From an uncultured Eubacteriales bacterium (GTDB lineage Bacteria; Bacillota; Clostridia; Oscillospirales; CAG-382): DNA of 64,000 nt. Under the pieces are notes generated by a model. It searched no databases. It saw only the letters and a program-made list of their open reading frames with translations, and was not told the DNA's origin. How positions within the stretch are numbered: position 1 is the first letter of the stretch; each line of letters begins with the position of its first letter. The stretch covers positions 1-64,000 of the forward strand of contig CAKSEL010000012.1 of assembly GCA_934446675.1 (NCBI GenBank), read 5' to 3'. The translations under genes were made by a program, and so were the position numbers. This document shows, piece by piece, positions 54,401-63,700 of the stretch.

Positions 54401-56637
54401 GCTGGTCAATTGACGGAACAAATGTAATAGATGTTGCGTCTTATGCTATAAACACCGATACGGAATTCAAGGCTGTAATGGAAACTATCCTTGTAAGAGT
54501 TGAATTCTATGATCCTTCCAAGTCAGAGCCGCTTGTAAAGACAATGGACGTAAAGGTCGGTTCGACGCTTGCAGAGTCCGACTTCCCGACGGAAGTAGCA
54601 CCCTGGTCGGTCAACGGCTTCTATAAGGACGGGACGCTCAGCAGCTACTATGTCGGCAAGGAATATCAGCACGTAATCAATTACAGATGGCTGTTTGAGG
54701 ACGAAACCACAGGCGACTGGACACAGTTCGTTGTTGACAGCACAAAGGTTGACAGCTCGGCTGATCCCAAGGTGTTCAAACTTTACTATACTTCAAAGAT
54801 GGCGCATCTTGAAGTTGACACACCGAGATTTACCCTTAACTTCATGCTCAGCGCTCCCTACGAGGACGACAGCAGAGTTATAGATACCATTAAAGACGCA
54901 CTGTTTATCAACGAAAGCTACATCAAGACAGTTTACGATTCAAAGGCTGACGGAAAGCTCGAAGATAAGCTTGCCGAAAAGGGTCTCATTGATCCTGCAA
55001 CGGGGGAAATACTCAACGTCAACAGAATGGTCAAGTTTGTAACGGTTCTCGGCGAGGCAAACCTCAATAAGTTCCTTGATGACAGACTTGAGATCAATGC
55101 AAATCTTGATGACGATACACTTCTTCAGAAGTACGGAAAGATCTACCTCAGAAGCGCGACCGACGCACAGCTTCTCACTATCTGCACCGATAAGTACGAA
55201 ACCATCTGCGCAGAATACGGTCTTACACTCTTTGAGTCAAAGGTACTTCCCACACTCGATTCAATGCAGCAGCTTGCATATGAGTCTCTCAGCGATTCCG
55301 AAAGGGCAGCTTACGTAAATAACTACCTGATTGCAAATAAGTCTGACATACTTGCAAATTACAGCGATGACCTTGTTTCATATACCCATGACTATATAAA
55401 CGGTCTTACCGACGCAGAAATTGATGAACTTATCAATCAGTACCGCGAGAACATCAAGACAGAATTTGCAGACCAGATAGCACAGGAAAAGGAAGACTAC
55501 AAAAACAAGATCGAAGATCAGCTCGTAATTCTTAAAGATCAGCTCGCACATGACGAACAGTTCGATGCAAATAAGGATAACCTTATAATAGTATCCGCAC
55601 TTCGTGACTTTGTCGATGAGAGCGATTATGACAGCATGATTGCAAAATATCTCACAAGAGTGCCTCAGTCCCTTATTGATAATCTTCCCAACGATATAAT
55701 CAGACCTATCTACGAACGTACAAGAACAAGATACCTCAATGAGATAGACGCCGCAATATCACTTATCAACGCCGATTCTTCCGCAACAACAGCTCTTGAC
55801 AGCGGCGTAACGCTTCAGTTTAACCCCGTAAGCGAAGTTTACATTCCCATGCAGGCGTATGTAATAGACAGATACGACAGACTCGGCGACGAAATCAATA
55901 ACAGAAAGCCGGAATTCTATGGCAAGTATAATAAGTACGTCGAACAGAACCCGTATATTGATCCTCTTCTTGAGCTTACAAACGCCGAAAACTGGTTTGA
56001 CGGCTCGGCGAAAGACTATACCGAAGTCGGTTCGGGATATACTCTCAAAGAGTTCGACGATTACTATAATATGGTAAAGGCGTCCTCCGTACTTCTCGAC
56101 GATATGCTCGTATGGTACTGCCAGAACGTAAGCAGCGAGGATCTCGATAAGGTTCTTGATAAGTCCGAGGAGAGAGTTCTCCACTATGTAAACTATGCAG
56201 TTGACCTTCTCAACCTCTATAATACAAACGGAATACCCACAAGCCTTAAAGACCTTGTAGATGATATCATGAAAGACGATATGATAAAGAATGACATCAT
56301 TACTGCAGGTCAGAAAGTGACCGATAAGGATATTGCGGATTATATAGATAAGCTTGCGAGCAATAAAGTTGCGGAAGGAGCATATGATAAGCTCTCCGTA
56401 AAGTTTGCCGCAAGAATCGAAGTAATACTCGAAAAGTTTGCTTCCTCCAAGTTCAACAGAACCTATACCGAGGAAGATTACGCAAAGGCAAAGAAGGCAA
56501 TCAATATTATCCACGCCAACGATAATAAGGACGTTACGGTAGATTATACCTTTGATAAAGTCGTAAAGGGCGATTCAAAGTCTTATGAATATAAGAATAA
56601 TACCGTATCCGTCTGGAGAGATCTTGATAACGGTTAA
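51451..56637 (+). CDS. giant SLH surface protein with MucBP/Flg_new-like repeats
   Basis: This 1728-aa exported protein starts at ATG 51451 (MKKTTRLTAILLAVIMLMQT; AAAGGAAG upstream). Order: signal peptide, three SLH repeats (about 27-200), and a short beta-solenoid-like stretch (212-300, with repeated NVTVNGDLILADG-like turns). A glycine linker (320-335) leads into alternating MucBP-like and InlB/Flg_new-like repeats (336-1115), then a long all-helical C-terminal region of about 600 aa without a recognised fold. It is probably an adhesin or structural surface protein. Two repeat units are nearly identical at DNA level (53137 and 53578). Confidence 0.82.
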   Translation: MKKTTRLTAILLAVIMLMQTFSFAAKVSDFEDFPHDWSTEAMTAAVNNELLVGTSKTTIEPKKNLTRAEMTAIISRAFGATVPMDISFTRDVKANDWFYNSVALSYQMGVFNGTRDDMFEPNELMKREDVFLGLSRVLVISDDDYSILDKYTDKGQVDSWAIAAVSGMVGVGYLKGYEDNTLRPRGYITRAELAQIFHNIIRTYISEPGTYDKVSETGSVLIRSKDVTLENVTVNGDLILADGIGNGNCNITNVHVTGRILVRGGEGTVTFKNVTADGKVIINDPNGTVNFHNYRTDVPFKNNLEELTPATFLTNQPDTKPGGNTGGGGGGGVVSRKYSYKTQFYLEDLDGNYVLDDTLTKTAQGKYNEIVSAKELTAEESVGFSENTTHTDRVTVGTIKNGYLVLKRYYSRNEYSVKFIDTDATNQLGETQNYKYEASIPESAIPTPSAAPEGKKIVWCFDKEGTEPVDFASFRMPAANVTIYAVLVDIDKAAYKTEYYFEDLDGKYVLDGDLTVPGLDYIGKEVTAPGLLPIPEGFVENDTHADRVVSGNIAEDGSLTLKRYYKRIEYTVKFLDKDGAEIAAFEETVKHGGKIANTGRTTEAPAGQKFEGWSLDGTNKIDLASLTITADITLKPVFVEADKYEYKTEIYTEDLDGTYSLKTTISDYDYDGTAVTAKTYTETGFEEDTAHPDRVVSGTVDKDNVIVLARYYKRIKYTVKFLDKDGAEITEFTETVKHGGTIANTGRTTAAPDGQKFTGWSLDGVNKVELADITVTADVTLKPLFETAAKYAYVINYYFENLDDDNFTADDSLKITGTDYADETVTAAELDAADVPEGFEFDSENSVMSGTVKTDGSLELKVYYKRVRPDVKFFDSDRTTQVGATLNPKYGSKITPPAAPAAEKDGKPFCGWSTDGTLANIVDFNLYTVGTAAENFYAVYDNSTVQYTVIFTVNGTTVATTKVYGGGYATQPSDPVVEGEIFKGWSIDGTNVIDVASYAINTDTEFKAVMETILVRVEFYDPSKSEPLVKTMDVKVGSTLAESDFPTEVAPWSVNGFYKDGTLSSYYVGKEYQHVINYRWLFEDETTGDWTQFVVDSTKVDSSADPKVFKLYYTSKMAHLEVDTPRFTLNFMLSAPYEDDSRVIDTIKDALFINESYIKTVYDSKADGKLEDKLAEKGLIDPATGEILNVNRMVKFVTVLGEANLNKFLDDRLEINANLDDDTLLQKYGKIYLRSATDAQLLTICTDKYETICAEYGLTLFESKVLPTLDSMQQLAYESLSDSERAAYVNNYLIANKSDILANYSDDLVSYTHDYINGLTDAEIDELINQYRENIKTEFADQIAQEKEDYKNKIEDQLVILKDQLAHDEQFDANKDNLIIVSALRDFVDESDYDSMIAKYLTRVPQSLIDNLPNDIIRPIYERTRTRYLNEIDAAISLINADSSATTALDSGVTLQFNPVSEVYIPMQAYVIDRYDRLGDEINNRKPEFYGKYNKYVEQNPYIDPLLELTNAENWFDGSAKDYTEVGSGYTLKEFDDYYNMVKASSVLLDDMLVWYCQNVSSEDLDKVLDKSEERVLHYVNYAVDLLNLYNTNGIPTSLKDLVDDIMKDDMIKNDIITAGQKVTDKDIADYIDKLASNKVAEGAYDKLSVKFAARIEVILEKFASSKFNRTYTEEDYAKAKKAINIIHANDNKDVTVDYTFDKVVKGDSKSYEYKNNTVSVWRDLDNG
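53137..53737 (+). repeat. tandem coding repeat, 441-bp period
   Basis: The stretch from 53137 recurs at 53578 with long identical runs (for example ATACCGTAAAGTTCCTTGAT and AAACACCGGCAGAACGACC). The period of 441 bp equals 147 codons, so unequal crossing-over would keep the frame. Confidence 0.7.
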
Positions 56638-56726
56638 TCCCGAATTATAAGCAAAACCAAAGATTTGTGTGTGCAACAGGCGGGAAACTGCCTGTTGTAT
56701 GCATAATAAGGCGAAAGGGGAAAATC

Positions 56727-58352
56727 ATGCGGATTTTCAAAAAAACGGCACTGTTTCTGGCAGTGTTAACAGTATTGTCAGCCTTCAGCGTATTTGCCGA
56801 ACAGAACACGGCTCAAAAGAAGTTTTCGGACGTAACGGAATCAACGCCGTATTCCTCCGATATCTCAAAGCTTACAGACGCCGGGATTCTCAACGGATAT
56901 GAGGACGGTACGTTCAGACCGGAAGGCGGAGTAACAAGAGCTGAAATGTGTAAGATGATAGCGCTTACATTTAAGCTCACGGCAAAAACAACCGACGCGA
57001 AAGGCTTTCCCGATGTAAGCGATACCGACTGGTATAAGCCGTATGCTCTCGCAGCGCAGGCAGCCGGAATTGTCAACGGATATGAGGACGGATCTTTCCG
57101 CGGTTCCGAGCTTATAACACGCGAACAGGTCTGCGCAATACTTAACAGAATTTTAAAGCCTTATGATCTTCCCATAACCGCCACGGTGACGGATAAGATT
57201 TCCGACTGGGCAAAAAATGATGTTCTTATAATAGTCAAGAATAAGATAATGCCCATAGAAAGCGGAAACACTTTCCGTGCAACCGAAGTCATAAAGAGAT
57301 ACGAGCTTGCAAACGCACTTGCAAAATACGTCGTCGATATGCCCGAACCCGTGACTGCCGACATAAGATACTTTGTTGACGGCAAGCAGTACGGAGAGAC
57401 CGATACGGTGCTTGTAGGCGAGTATGCAGATGTTCCGAAGGATCCCGAAAGCGCCGACGAGTCAATGTACTTTGAGGGCTGGAGAGTTGTCGGAACGACC
57501 GAAATAGTCGATCCTAAGATTTCAGCAGTGCTTGAAAGCATTGATTACGAGGCAGTCTTTGCAAAAAAGACATATAACGTGTATTTCTATGACGGAAAGA
57601 CGCTGCTTCAGACTTTTGAAAAAGTTGAACACGGCTCCGCAATGCCCGCAGCCGATAATCCGCAGAAATCCGGATATGTGTTCAACGGCTGGTCGCTTAC
57701 AGAAAACGGCGCGGTCGTTTCGGCAAACTATAAGATAACTTCCGAAACAAAGTTCTATGCTTTGTTTGAAAAGAAACCCGAAATTACAACCTATACCGTC
57801 CGTTTCTACGCAAATGATAACCTCATTGATACGCAGGAGGTAGCAAAAGGCAATTATGCAAGCGCGCCGACTGATGTTCCGCAGTTTGAAGGTTATGAGT
57901 TTTCCGGCTGGCTGCTTTCGGGAGATACAAGCACGCTTATAAATATCTCCACATATAAGATCACAAAGAATACCGATTTTGTTGCAGCATATTCCGAAAA
58001 GCCTGTCATAGATAACCCTAACTCCGAAGAACTTATGGATAAGCTCAAGAGAGGACATGACCAGCTCGCGGCTATACGTTTTACAAATGATCTTCAGAAG
58101 AAAGCAAGAGATCTCATAGTCGAATGTATGGCAAACGTAATAGAGGACGCGAAGAACGGCGCTCTTATCACAAAGGAATATGTAAATACCGAGTATAAGG
58201 AAACCGTAGACGAGGTTGAAACCATATGCTACGACGAAATGTCTGCAAGAGTTGCGTCGGATTTTTCAAACGCAATAACCAATAACGTAGATCCCGACGT
58301 ACAGGAATTCTTAAAGGAATATTTCCTTGACGGAAAAGATATTTCAATGTAA
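56727..58352 (+). CDS. SLH surface protein with three Flg_new-like repeats
   Basis: This 541-aa protein starts at ATG 56727 (MRIFKKTALFLAVLTVLSAF; GAAAGGGG upstream). It has a signal peptide, three well-kept SLH repeats (about 27-195; ILNGYEDGTFRPEGGVTRAE is a textbook example), and three InlB/Flg_new-like repeats (about 212-425, each ending in a FxGW turn). A helical C-terminal part (430-541) follows. It is a shorter relative of the giant protein encoded just upstream, with the same order of parts. The 90-bp gap suggests co-transcription. The gene ends at a bidirectional terminator. Confidence 0.85.
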   Translation: MRIFKKTALFLAVLTVLSAFSVFAEQNTAQKKFSDVTESTPYSSDISKLTDAGILNGYEDGTFRPEGGVTRAEMCKMIALTFKLTAKTTDAKGFPDVSDTDWYKPYALAAQAAGIVNGYEDGSFRGSELITREQVCAILNRILKPYDLPITATVTDKISDWAKNDVLIIVKNKIMPIESGNTFRATEVIKRYELANALAKYVVDMPEPVTADIRYFVDGKQYGETDTVLVGEYADVPKDPESADESMYFEGWRVVGTTEIVDPKISAVLESIDYEAVFAKKTYNVYFYDGKTLLQTFEKVEHGSAMPAADNPQKSGYVFNGWSLTENGAVVSANYKITSETKFYALFEKKPEITTYTVRFYANDNLIDTQEVAKGNYASAPTDVPQFEGYEFSGWLLSGDTSTLINISTYKITKNTDFVAAYSEKPVIDNPNSEELMDKLKRGHDQLAAIRFTNDLQKKARDLIVECMANVIEDAKNGALITKEYVNTEYKETVDEVETICYDEMSARVASDFSNAITNNVDPDVQEFLKEYFLDGKDISM

Positions 58353-58375
58353 TTACAAGCGAATATAAAGATAAA

Positions 58376-58400
58376 ACCGCACGGCTTAAAACCGTGCGGT
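58376..58400. terminator. bidirectional terminator between converging genes
   Basis: ACCGCACGG and CCGTGCGGT form a perfect 9-bp stem, with ACTTTTGTT on the plus side and TTTTATC on the minus side. It serves both the SLH gene and the FAD oxidoreductase gene. Confidence 0.85.
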
Positions 58401-58421
58401 ACTTTTGTTGCTGTGTGTATG

Positions 58422-60281
58422 TTACTGTTCTCCGAACGCAACCTTTTCAAACCATTGTTCGCTTTGCGGCAAGGGCGATACTGTTCTCATGCAGCCGTCA
58501 AAACCGTTTTCCGTAAGCTGTACGTCAACAACGTCGTCGTTTCTGTCCTCAAGGCGGACATTTTTGCAAAGCCCTGATAAGCTTTCGCCGCCGCAAAGAA
58601 TGTAACCTCCGCGGCTGAGATAACCGTTTTGTGCGTAGATGCGCTGAGATTCGAGAACCGCCTGCATTGTCAGCAGTAAATCCTCGTTGACAAAGGTGTT
58701 GTATATGTCAAACGGAGTTTTTGCAAGCGTTTCATCAAACAGAACAGAGAACTTTTTCTTTGCGTATTCAAGAGTTTTGAGCGTTTCGGGAAGTTTTCTG
58801 ATGAATGCGCCGTGCAGAGACATAAGAGACTGAAATTCCGAACGTATTTCTGACGGGCTTTTTTTGCCGTTCGCCGCCTTTGCGGTAAGAGCGGAGATCT
58901 CCGACGAAACCTTTTGTTTCAGAACGTCGAATTTTGCTTTTTCAAATGAATTCCCGTTATTTTTGCTTATTGACAGCGCTGCTTTCAGCGAGGAAACCTG
59001 AGTTGAGTTGAGAGCGCTTCCACCCGGACGCGTTACGCCGAAAACTCCGGCACATTCGCCGCAGGCATACAGATTTTTGATGGTCGTCATGTAGTTTTCG
59101 TCAATGTTTAAGCCGCCGTTGCAGTGCTGGGCGCATACGTTTGCCGCAAGAGGCACTTTTTCAAGGTCAATGCCGTGATCCTTGTAAAGATCATAAGCTT
59201 TGATGTTGAGCCTTTTCAGCCTTTCGATAGGCGTGCCGAGCTTTTCAAGCCCGGATTTTTCAAGATATTCCTTTGTTTCGCTGCCGAGAGAGGAAAAATC
59301 GTACTCCGACGGATTTGAACGGAAGTCGAGGTATACTTTTCTGCCCTTTATGTGCGACTCGGTGTATACAGCAAGGTCTATTACAGAGCTTTTTCCGTTC
59401 AGATTCTTTGGTGAAAAAGGCCAGTTGTAGCCTTTCTGAAAGATAAGGTCACAGATTCCGGTATCAATGTAGTCGTGTAAAAATTCGCGTATGTTGCCGT
59501 TACGGTCAACCGATACATATTTCGGAATAACCTGCTGATAGCTGCCGGATAAATTCCAGCTGAAGTCGGTTGAGGCAAGACCGTACTGCCATTCCGAAAG
59601 GCTTGTAGCTTTTGCTCCTTCGCGCAGAGCAATGCCGGCTCCTCCGGTGTGGCATACCGGATAAACGCTGTCGGAGTATATGCCGGCAGGACCTCCCGAC
59701 GCAATAATTACGTTTTTGGCACCTAAATATATTATTTCTCCCGTGCCTATGTCGATAGCTGCGCAGCCGTAAACTGTGCCGTTGTCAGTAAGCAGACGCA
59801 CGGCGCGGAAACCCTCTATAACTTTGATGTTTTTCTGCTTTACGCGCTTTATCAGACATTCGCACATATATTTTGACGTAAGAGGTCCGCAGGAACTTGC
59901 CCTGAGCCTTACGTCATGGTCTGTTCTGTATCCGACATACTCACCGTACCTGTTCATGGGAAACGGAACGCCGGACTCCACAAGCTTAAAAAAGCATCTG
60001 AGCGACAGCGCCGATTCGGTGAGTGCATGGAAACCTTCTATTCCTCCGCAGGAAATGTATGTGCGCGCCATGTCGTATACGCTGTCGGACTGGTCTCCCG
60101 TGGTGCTTATCTTGTAGTAGGTCTGCTTGTCGGAACCCGTGTTTATGGAAGTGCTCGAATAAAGCCCCTCTGTGAGTATTGCAATATTTGTAACGCCAAG
60201 CTCGTACAGGCTGTCCGCAGCATTGAGTCCCGCAGCGCCGCTGCCTATGACAAGGGCGTCGTAATATGTGTTTTCAGGCAT
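58422..60281 (-). CDS. FAD-dependent fumarate reductase/aspartate oxidase-like oxidoreductase
   Basis: This 619-aa cytoplasmic flavoprotein has an N-terminal Rossmann loop (DALVIGSGAAGLNAADSLYE). NVIIASGGPAGIYSDSVYPV and the C-terminal LYACGECAGVFGVTRPGGSA bind FAD and substrate in the fumarate-reductase flavoprotein superfamily. A helical C-terminal part (about 470-560) is as in L-aspartate oxidase and SdhA. There is no Fe-S subunit or quinolinate gene beside it, so it is a stand-alone member with unknown substrate. ATG 60281 has GGAGG upstream and its own promoter; it is convergent with the SLH gene. Confidence 0.85.
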   Translation of the reverse strand: MPENTYYDALVIGSGAAGLNAADSLYELGVTNIAILTEGLYSSTSINTGSDKQTYYKISTTGDQSDSVYDMARTYISCGGIEGFHALTESALSLRCFFKLVESGVPFPMNRYGEYVGYRTDHDVRLRASSCGPLTSKYMCECLIKRVKQKNIKVIEGFRAVRLLTDNGTVYGCAAIDIGTGEIIYLGAKNVIIASGGPAGIYSDSVYPVCHTGGAGIALREGAKATSLSEWQYGLASTDFSWNLSGSYQQVIPKYVSVDRNGNIREFLHDYIDTGICDLIFQKGYNWPFSPKNLNGKSSVIDLAVYTESHIKGRKVYLDFRSNPSEYDFSSLGSETKEYLEKSGLEKLGTPIERLKRLNIKAYDLYKDHGIDLEKVPLAANVCAQHCNGGLNIDENYMTTIKNLYACGECAGVFGVTRPGGSALNSTQVSSLKAALSISKNNGNSFEKAKFDVLKQKVSSEISALTAKAANGKKSPSEIRSEFQSLMSLHGAFIRKLPETLKTLEYAKKKFSVLFDETLAKTPFDIYNTFVNEDLLLTMQAVLESQRIYAQNGYLSRGGYILCGGESLSGLCKNVRLEDRNDDVVDVQLTENGFDGCMRTVSPLPQSEQWFEKVAFGEQ

Positions 60282-60312
60282 GAATACCTCCGGTGTTGTT
60301 TATGTTGATTCA

Positions 60313-60341
60313 ATTATACATCATTTTGCACCGTTCTTCAA
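60313..60341 (-). promoter_or_regulatory. promoter of the FAD oxidoreductase gene
   Basis: On the minus strand TTGAAG (60336-60341) and TATAAT (60313-60318) are separated by 17 bp. Confidence 0.7.
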
Positions 60342-60451
60342 TAGCGCGGCTTTGCGTAACGTATAAAAAAATGTGCTTACAGTATAAAAAGAAAAGAATG
60401 TGTGACTTTGCGGAAATTTGCGGTAATTGTAAAAAGTTTTGCTGCCGTCGA

Positions 60452-60480
60452 TTGACAATTTTCTCAAGGTAATGTATAAT
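60452..60480 (+). promoter_or_regulatory. promoter of the GLUG-repeat protein gene
   Basis: TTGACA (60452-60457) and TATAAT (60475-60480) are perfect and 17 bp apart. It gives an unusually long leader of about 228 nt that includes an AAATCCG/CGGATTT hairpin near 60594-60617. Confidence 0.8.
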
Positions 60481-60714
60481 AAACTCATGGAAATCCAGCA
60501 GAAGATACACCGACGCGTGCAGAGTACGCGTATTCGCTTTCGGCTTTCGCAAAAATTCACATATAAGCCGGCGGTTTCACTTTTAGGCGTAATAAATCCG
60601 GGAAATAACGGATTTTAAACGCAATAAATCCGAATAAATTGCCTTTTGCAAAAATTGAACTTTGTGCACCGAAGGCATGCCTGTTATATAAAAACTGTAA
60701 GGAGGTCGTGTGCA

Positions 60715-63700
60715 ATGCGCGCACACAAATTGCCGTCAATGAAAAAACTGATTACACTTATAATAATGCTTGCGCTTATGATACCGGCGGCAAAGACCGC
60801 CGTATATGCTGTGCCGGCAGATGATGCCGTTATTTCGGAAAGCGCGGCAGAGAGTACGGACGCAGTATTTAACGAGGATACAGAGGACAGCGCCGCACTG
60901 TTTGCCGAATTTGAAAGCGGCAGCGGAACACAGACAGATCCTTATATAATAAAGAACGCGGAACAGCTTAAAGCTTTTGCGCAGAGGATAAACGCCGGAT
61001 TTTCAAACGACGCATATTTCGCACTTGACGCGGATATAGATCTCGGAAACGCCGAATGGACGCCGGTAGGCTATTATGCGTCAAAAGGCGGATACAGCAC
61101 CTGTTTTCAGGGCGAGTTTGACGGCAGGGGGCATACCGTAAAGAACTTCAAAATCACTTCTCCGTCAAATTCCTACGTCGGATTTTTCGGCTTTGTGTAT
61201 AACGGTACCGTAAAGAATCTTACCGTGTCGGATTTTAATATTGAGTTTCAGAATACAGGTATTTATTACGCAGGAGCACTTGCCGGAAGATGTATTGCGA
61301 TAGGAGAGAATGAAAAAATCGTAATAGACGGCTGCCGCGCGGAAAACGGAAGTATAAATGTAACATCTTCCGATAAAAGCGTGTACGCCGGAGGACTTCT
61401 CGGATATTTTATGTCGAGTACACTCGCAGAATCGCAGCTTTCGGACAGCTTTGCGAAAAATATTTCTCTTTACGCATACAGTACATATTCCGTAAGCACG
61501 GCAACATACGTATATGCCGGCGGACTTGTCGGATATACCGCTGCAACGTCTGACGCATTTCAGAGCATTTCGGGCTGCGGCGCCGATACAGACGTAAACG
61601 CATATCATAACCAGACGAAAGGAAACGTCAAGGCTTTCGGCGGCGGACTTTTCGGATTTGTCGGCGCAGGTTCGGGAGATACGAGAGTGACGGTTGAGAA
61701 GAGCTTTGCTTCGGGAAATGTTACGGCACAGAGCTTCGGTTCGGCTCATGCCGGAGGATTGTCGCCGTATGTCAGCGTGTCCTCGTCGCTCGGGTCACAG
61801 AAAGCGTTTGAGATGACGGACTGCTATGCCTCCGGAAACGTCTATGCAAAGACTGCGGATACCGCGGTTTCCTCGTCGGGAGATCTTCCTTACTCGTGCG
61901 TCGGCGGAATTGCGGGATATTTTTACGATCCCCGTTCGGGCGCGTCTGCAAAGAATGTTTATGCGTCGGGCAATGCCGCAGATACAGGCTCGCTCAGCTC
62001 GTATGTCGGAAAGATATACGGTTACAGGCAGAATTTTGAGCTTGAAAACTGCTACGCGTTTGACTTTGCCTTTGTAAACGGCAGCGATATTTCGGACGGC
62101 GGAGTGACGGAGATAAGCCTTGATAAGGCTTACGTAAAGGAAAGCTATAACGGCTTTGATTTTGACGGCGCATGGTGTTTTGATAAATCTTCCGGATACG
62201 CACTTCCCGTTCTTTCGGATAATATGCATTTTTCCAAAGATCCGACGGTAACTTATATAAATGTCGATTATATTCTGTCTTCGTCAACCGTAAAATACGG
62301 CGATGAATTTTCGGCTCCGCAAGAAATACCGTCGTATGATAAAGACAGAGGACGTGTGTACGAGTTCTCGCATTGGTCGCTTGTACCGAACGGCTCGGAA
62401 TTTACTTCCGGCACGGCAGACAGAAATACAAACGTTTACGCCGTATATAATATTACCGCAAAGAAATATACCGTCGAATTTGTAAACGGCACAAAGACCT
62501 ATGTCCCAGAAACCGAGTATTCCTACGGAGATAAGATAGTTCCTCCCGAAACGCAGCCCGAAAAGGCGTCTGACGTCAACTTCTGGTATACTTTCTCTCA
62601 CTGGTCGCTTACGCCTGACGGAACGGCGCTGAATTTCGACACTTATACCGTGTCGGATAACGTTAAGATATACGCTGTCTATAAAGCCTATGACTTTACG
62701 GTGTGGGACGGAAAGACCGCAAAGGAAATAACGCGCGGTAACGGCTCGGAAAATAATCCTTATAAAATATCGAACGGCTATCAGCTTTTCTGGCTTTCAG
62801 AGGAGATTGCAGACGGAAACACAGAACTTGCAAAGGCATATTTTGAAGTTGACGCCGATATACAGCTCGGAAACTTTGAATGGCTCCCGATCGGAAACGC
62901 CGGATTTCCTTTTTCCGGCAGCTTTGACGGCGGAGGATATACAATAAACGGACTTAAAATTACCGATAAAAACCTTTCCGACGCGGGATTGTTCGGTTAC
63001 GTAAAGGACGCTGTAATTAACGGTGTCGTAATTAACGGCGCGCAGATCAATATTGAGAGCGAAAACGATATAAACGCGGGAATACTCTGCGGAACGGCGA
63101 AAGCCGCCGACGGTGTTCTTGAAATTTCCGAGATTAAAGTTTCGGGAAACGTTTCCGTTATATCGAAAGGAAACATAAATGCCGGTGCGGTCTGCGGAAA
63201 GCTTGTTGCGGAAGGCTCTGACGCTTATATTAATAATTCGTATTCCGACAGCAGAGTTTATGCGCGTTCGGAAAGCAATAACGCGCTTGCCGGAGGTATT
63301 TCGGCATATGTAAGCTCGTCCGGCGGCTGTGCGGCGCAAATCCGTAACTGCTATTCGCTTGATAAGGCTGACGCTGCGGCTGCACTTAAGGCTTACGCCG
63401 GAGGAATATGTGCCGAAATAAGTGTTTCGGATAATAAATCGGAGCCTGTAATATTCGGCTGCTTTACAGTCGGCGGTATTTCAACTTATTCCGATTCTTC
63501 AGATATCGAAAACGCATATGCCGGTCATATCGTCGGATTCTGTAAGGATGAAAGCCTCGTAAACGAGTGTATATATTACCGTTCAGCAAGCCTTACATCT
63601 TCCGCAAACGGCGAGAGTGCCGGAATAAATGAATCCGGAATAGGAGCAATGTCCTCCAATTTCAGAAATCAGACTTTCCTTTCTCAAAGTCTCGGATTTG

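Noticed and set aside
60488..60619. Small plus-strand frame MEIQQKIHRRVQSTRIRFRL in the leader of the GLUG gene
   Set aside because: No ribosome binding site precedes it and it has no similarity to anything else in the window.
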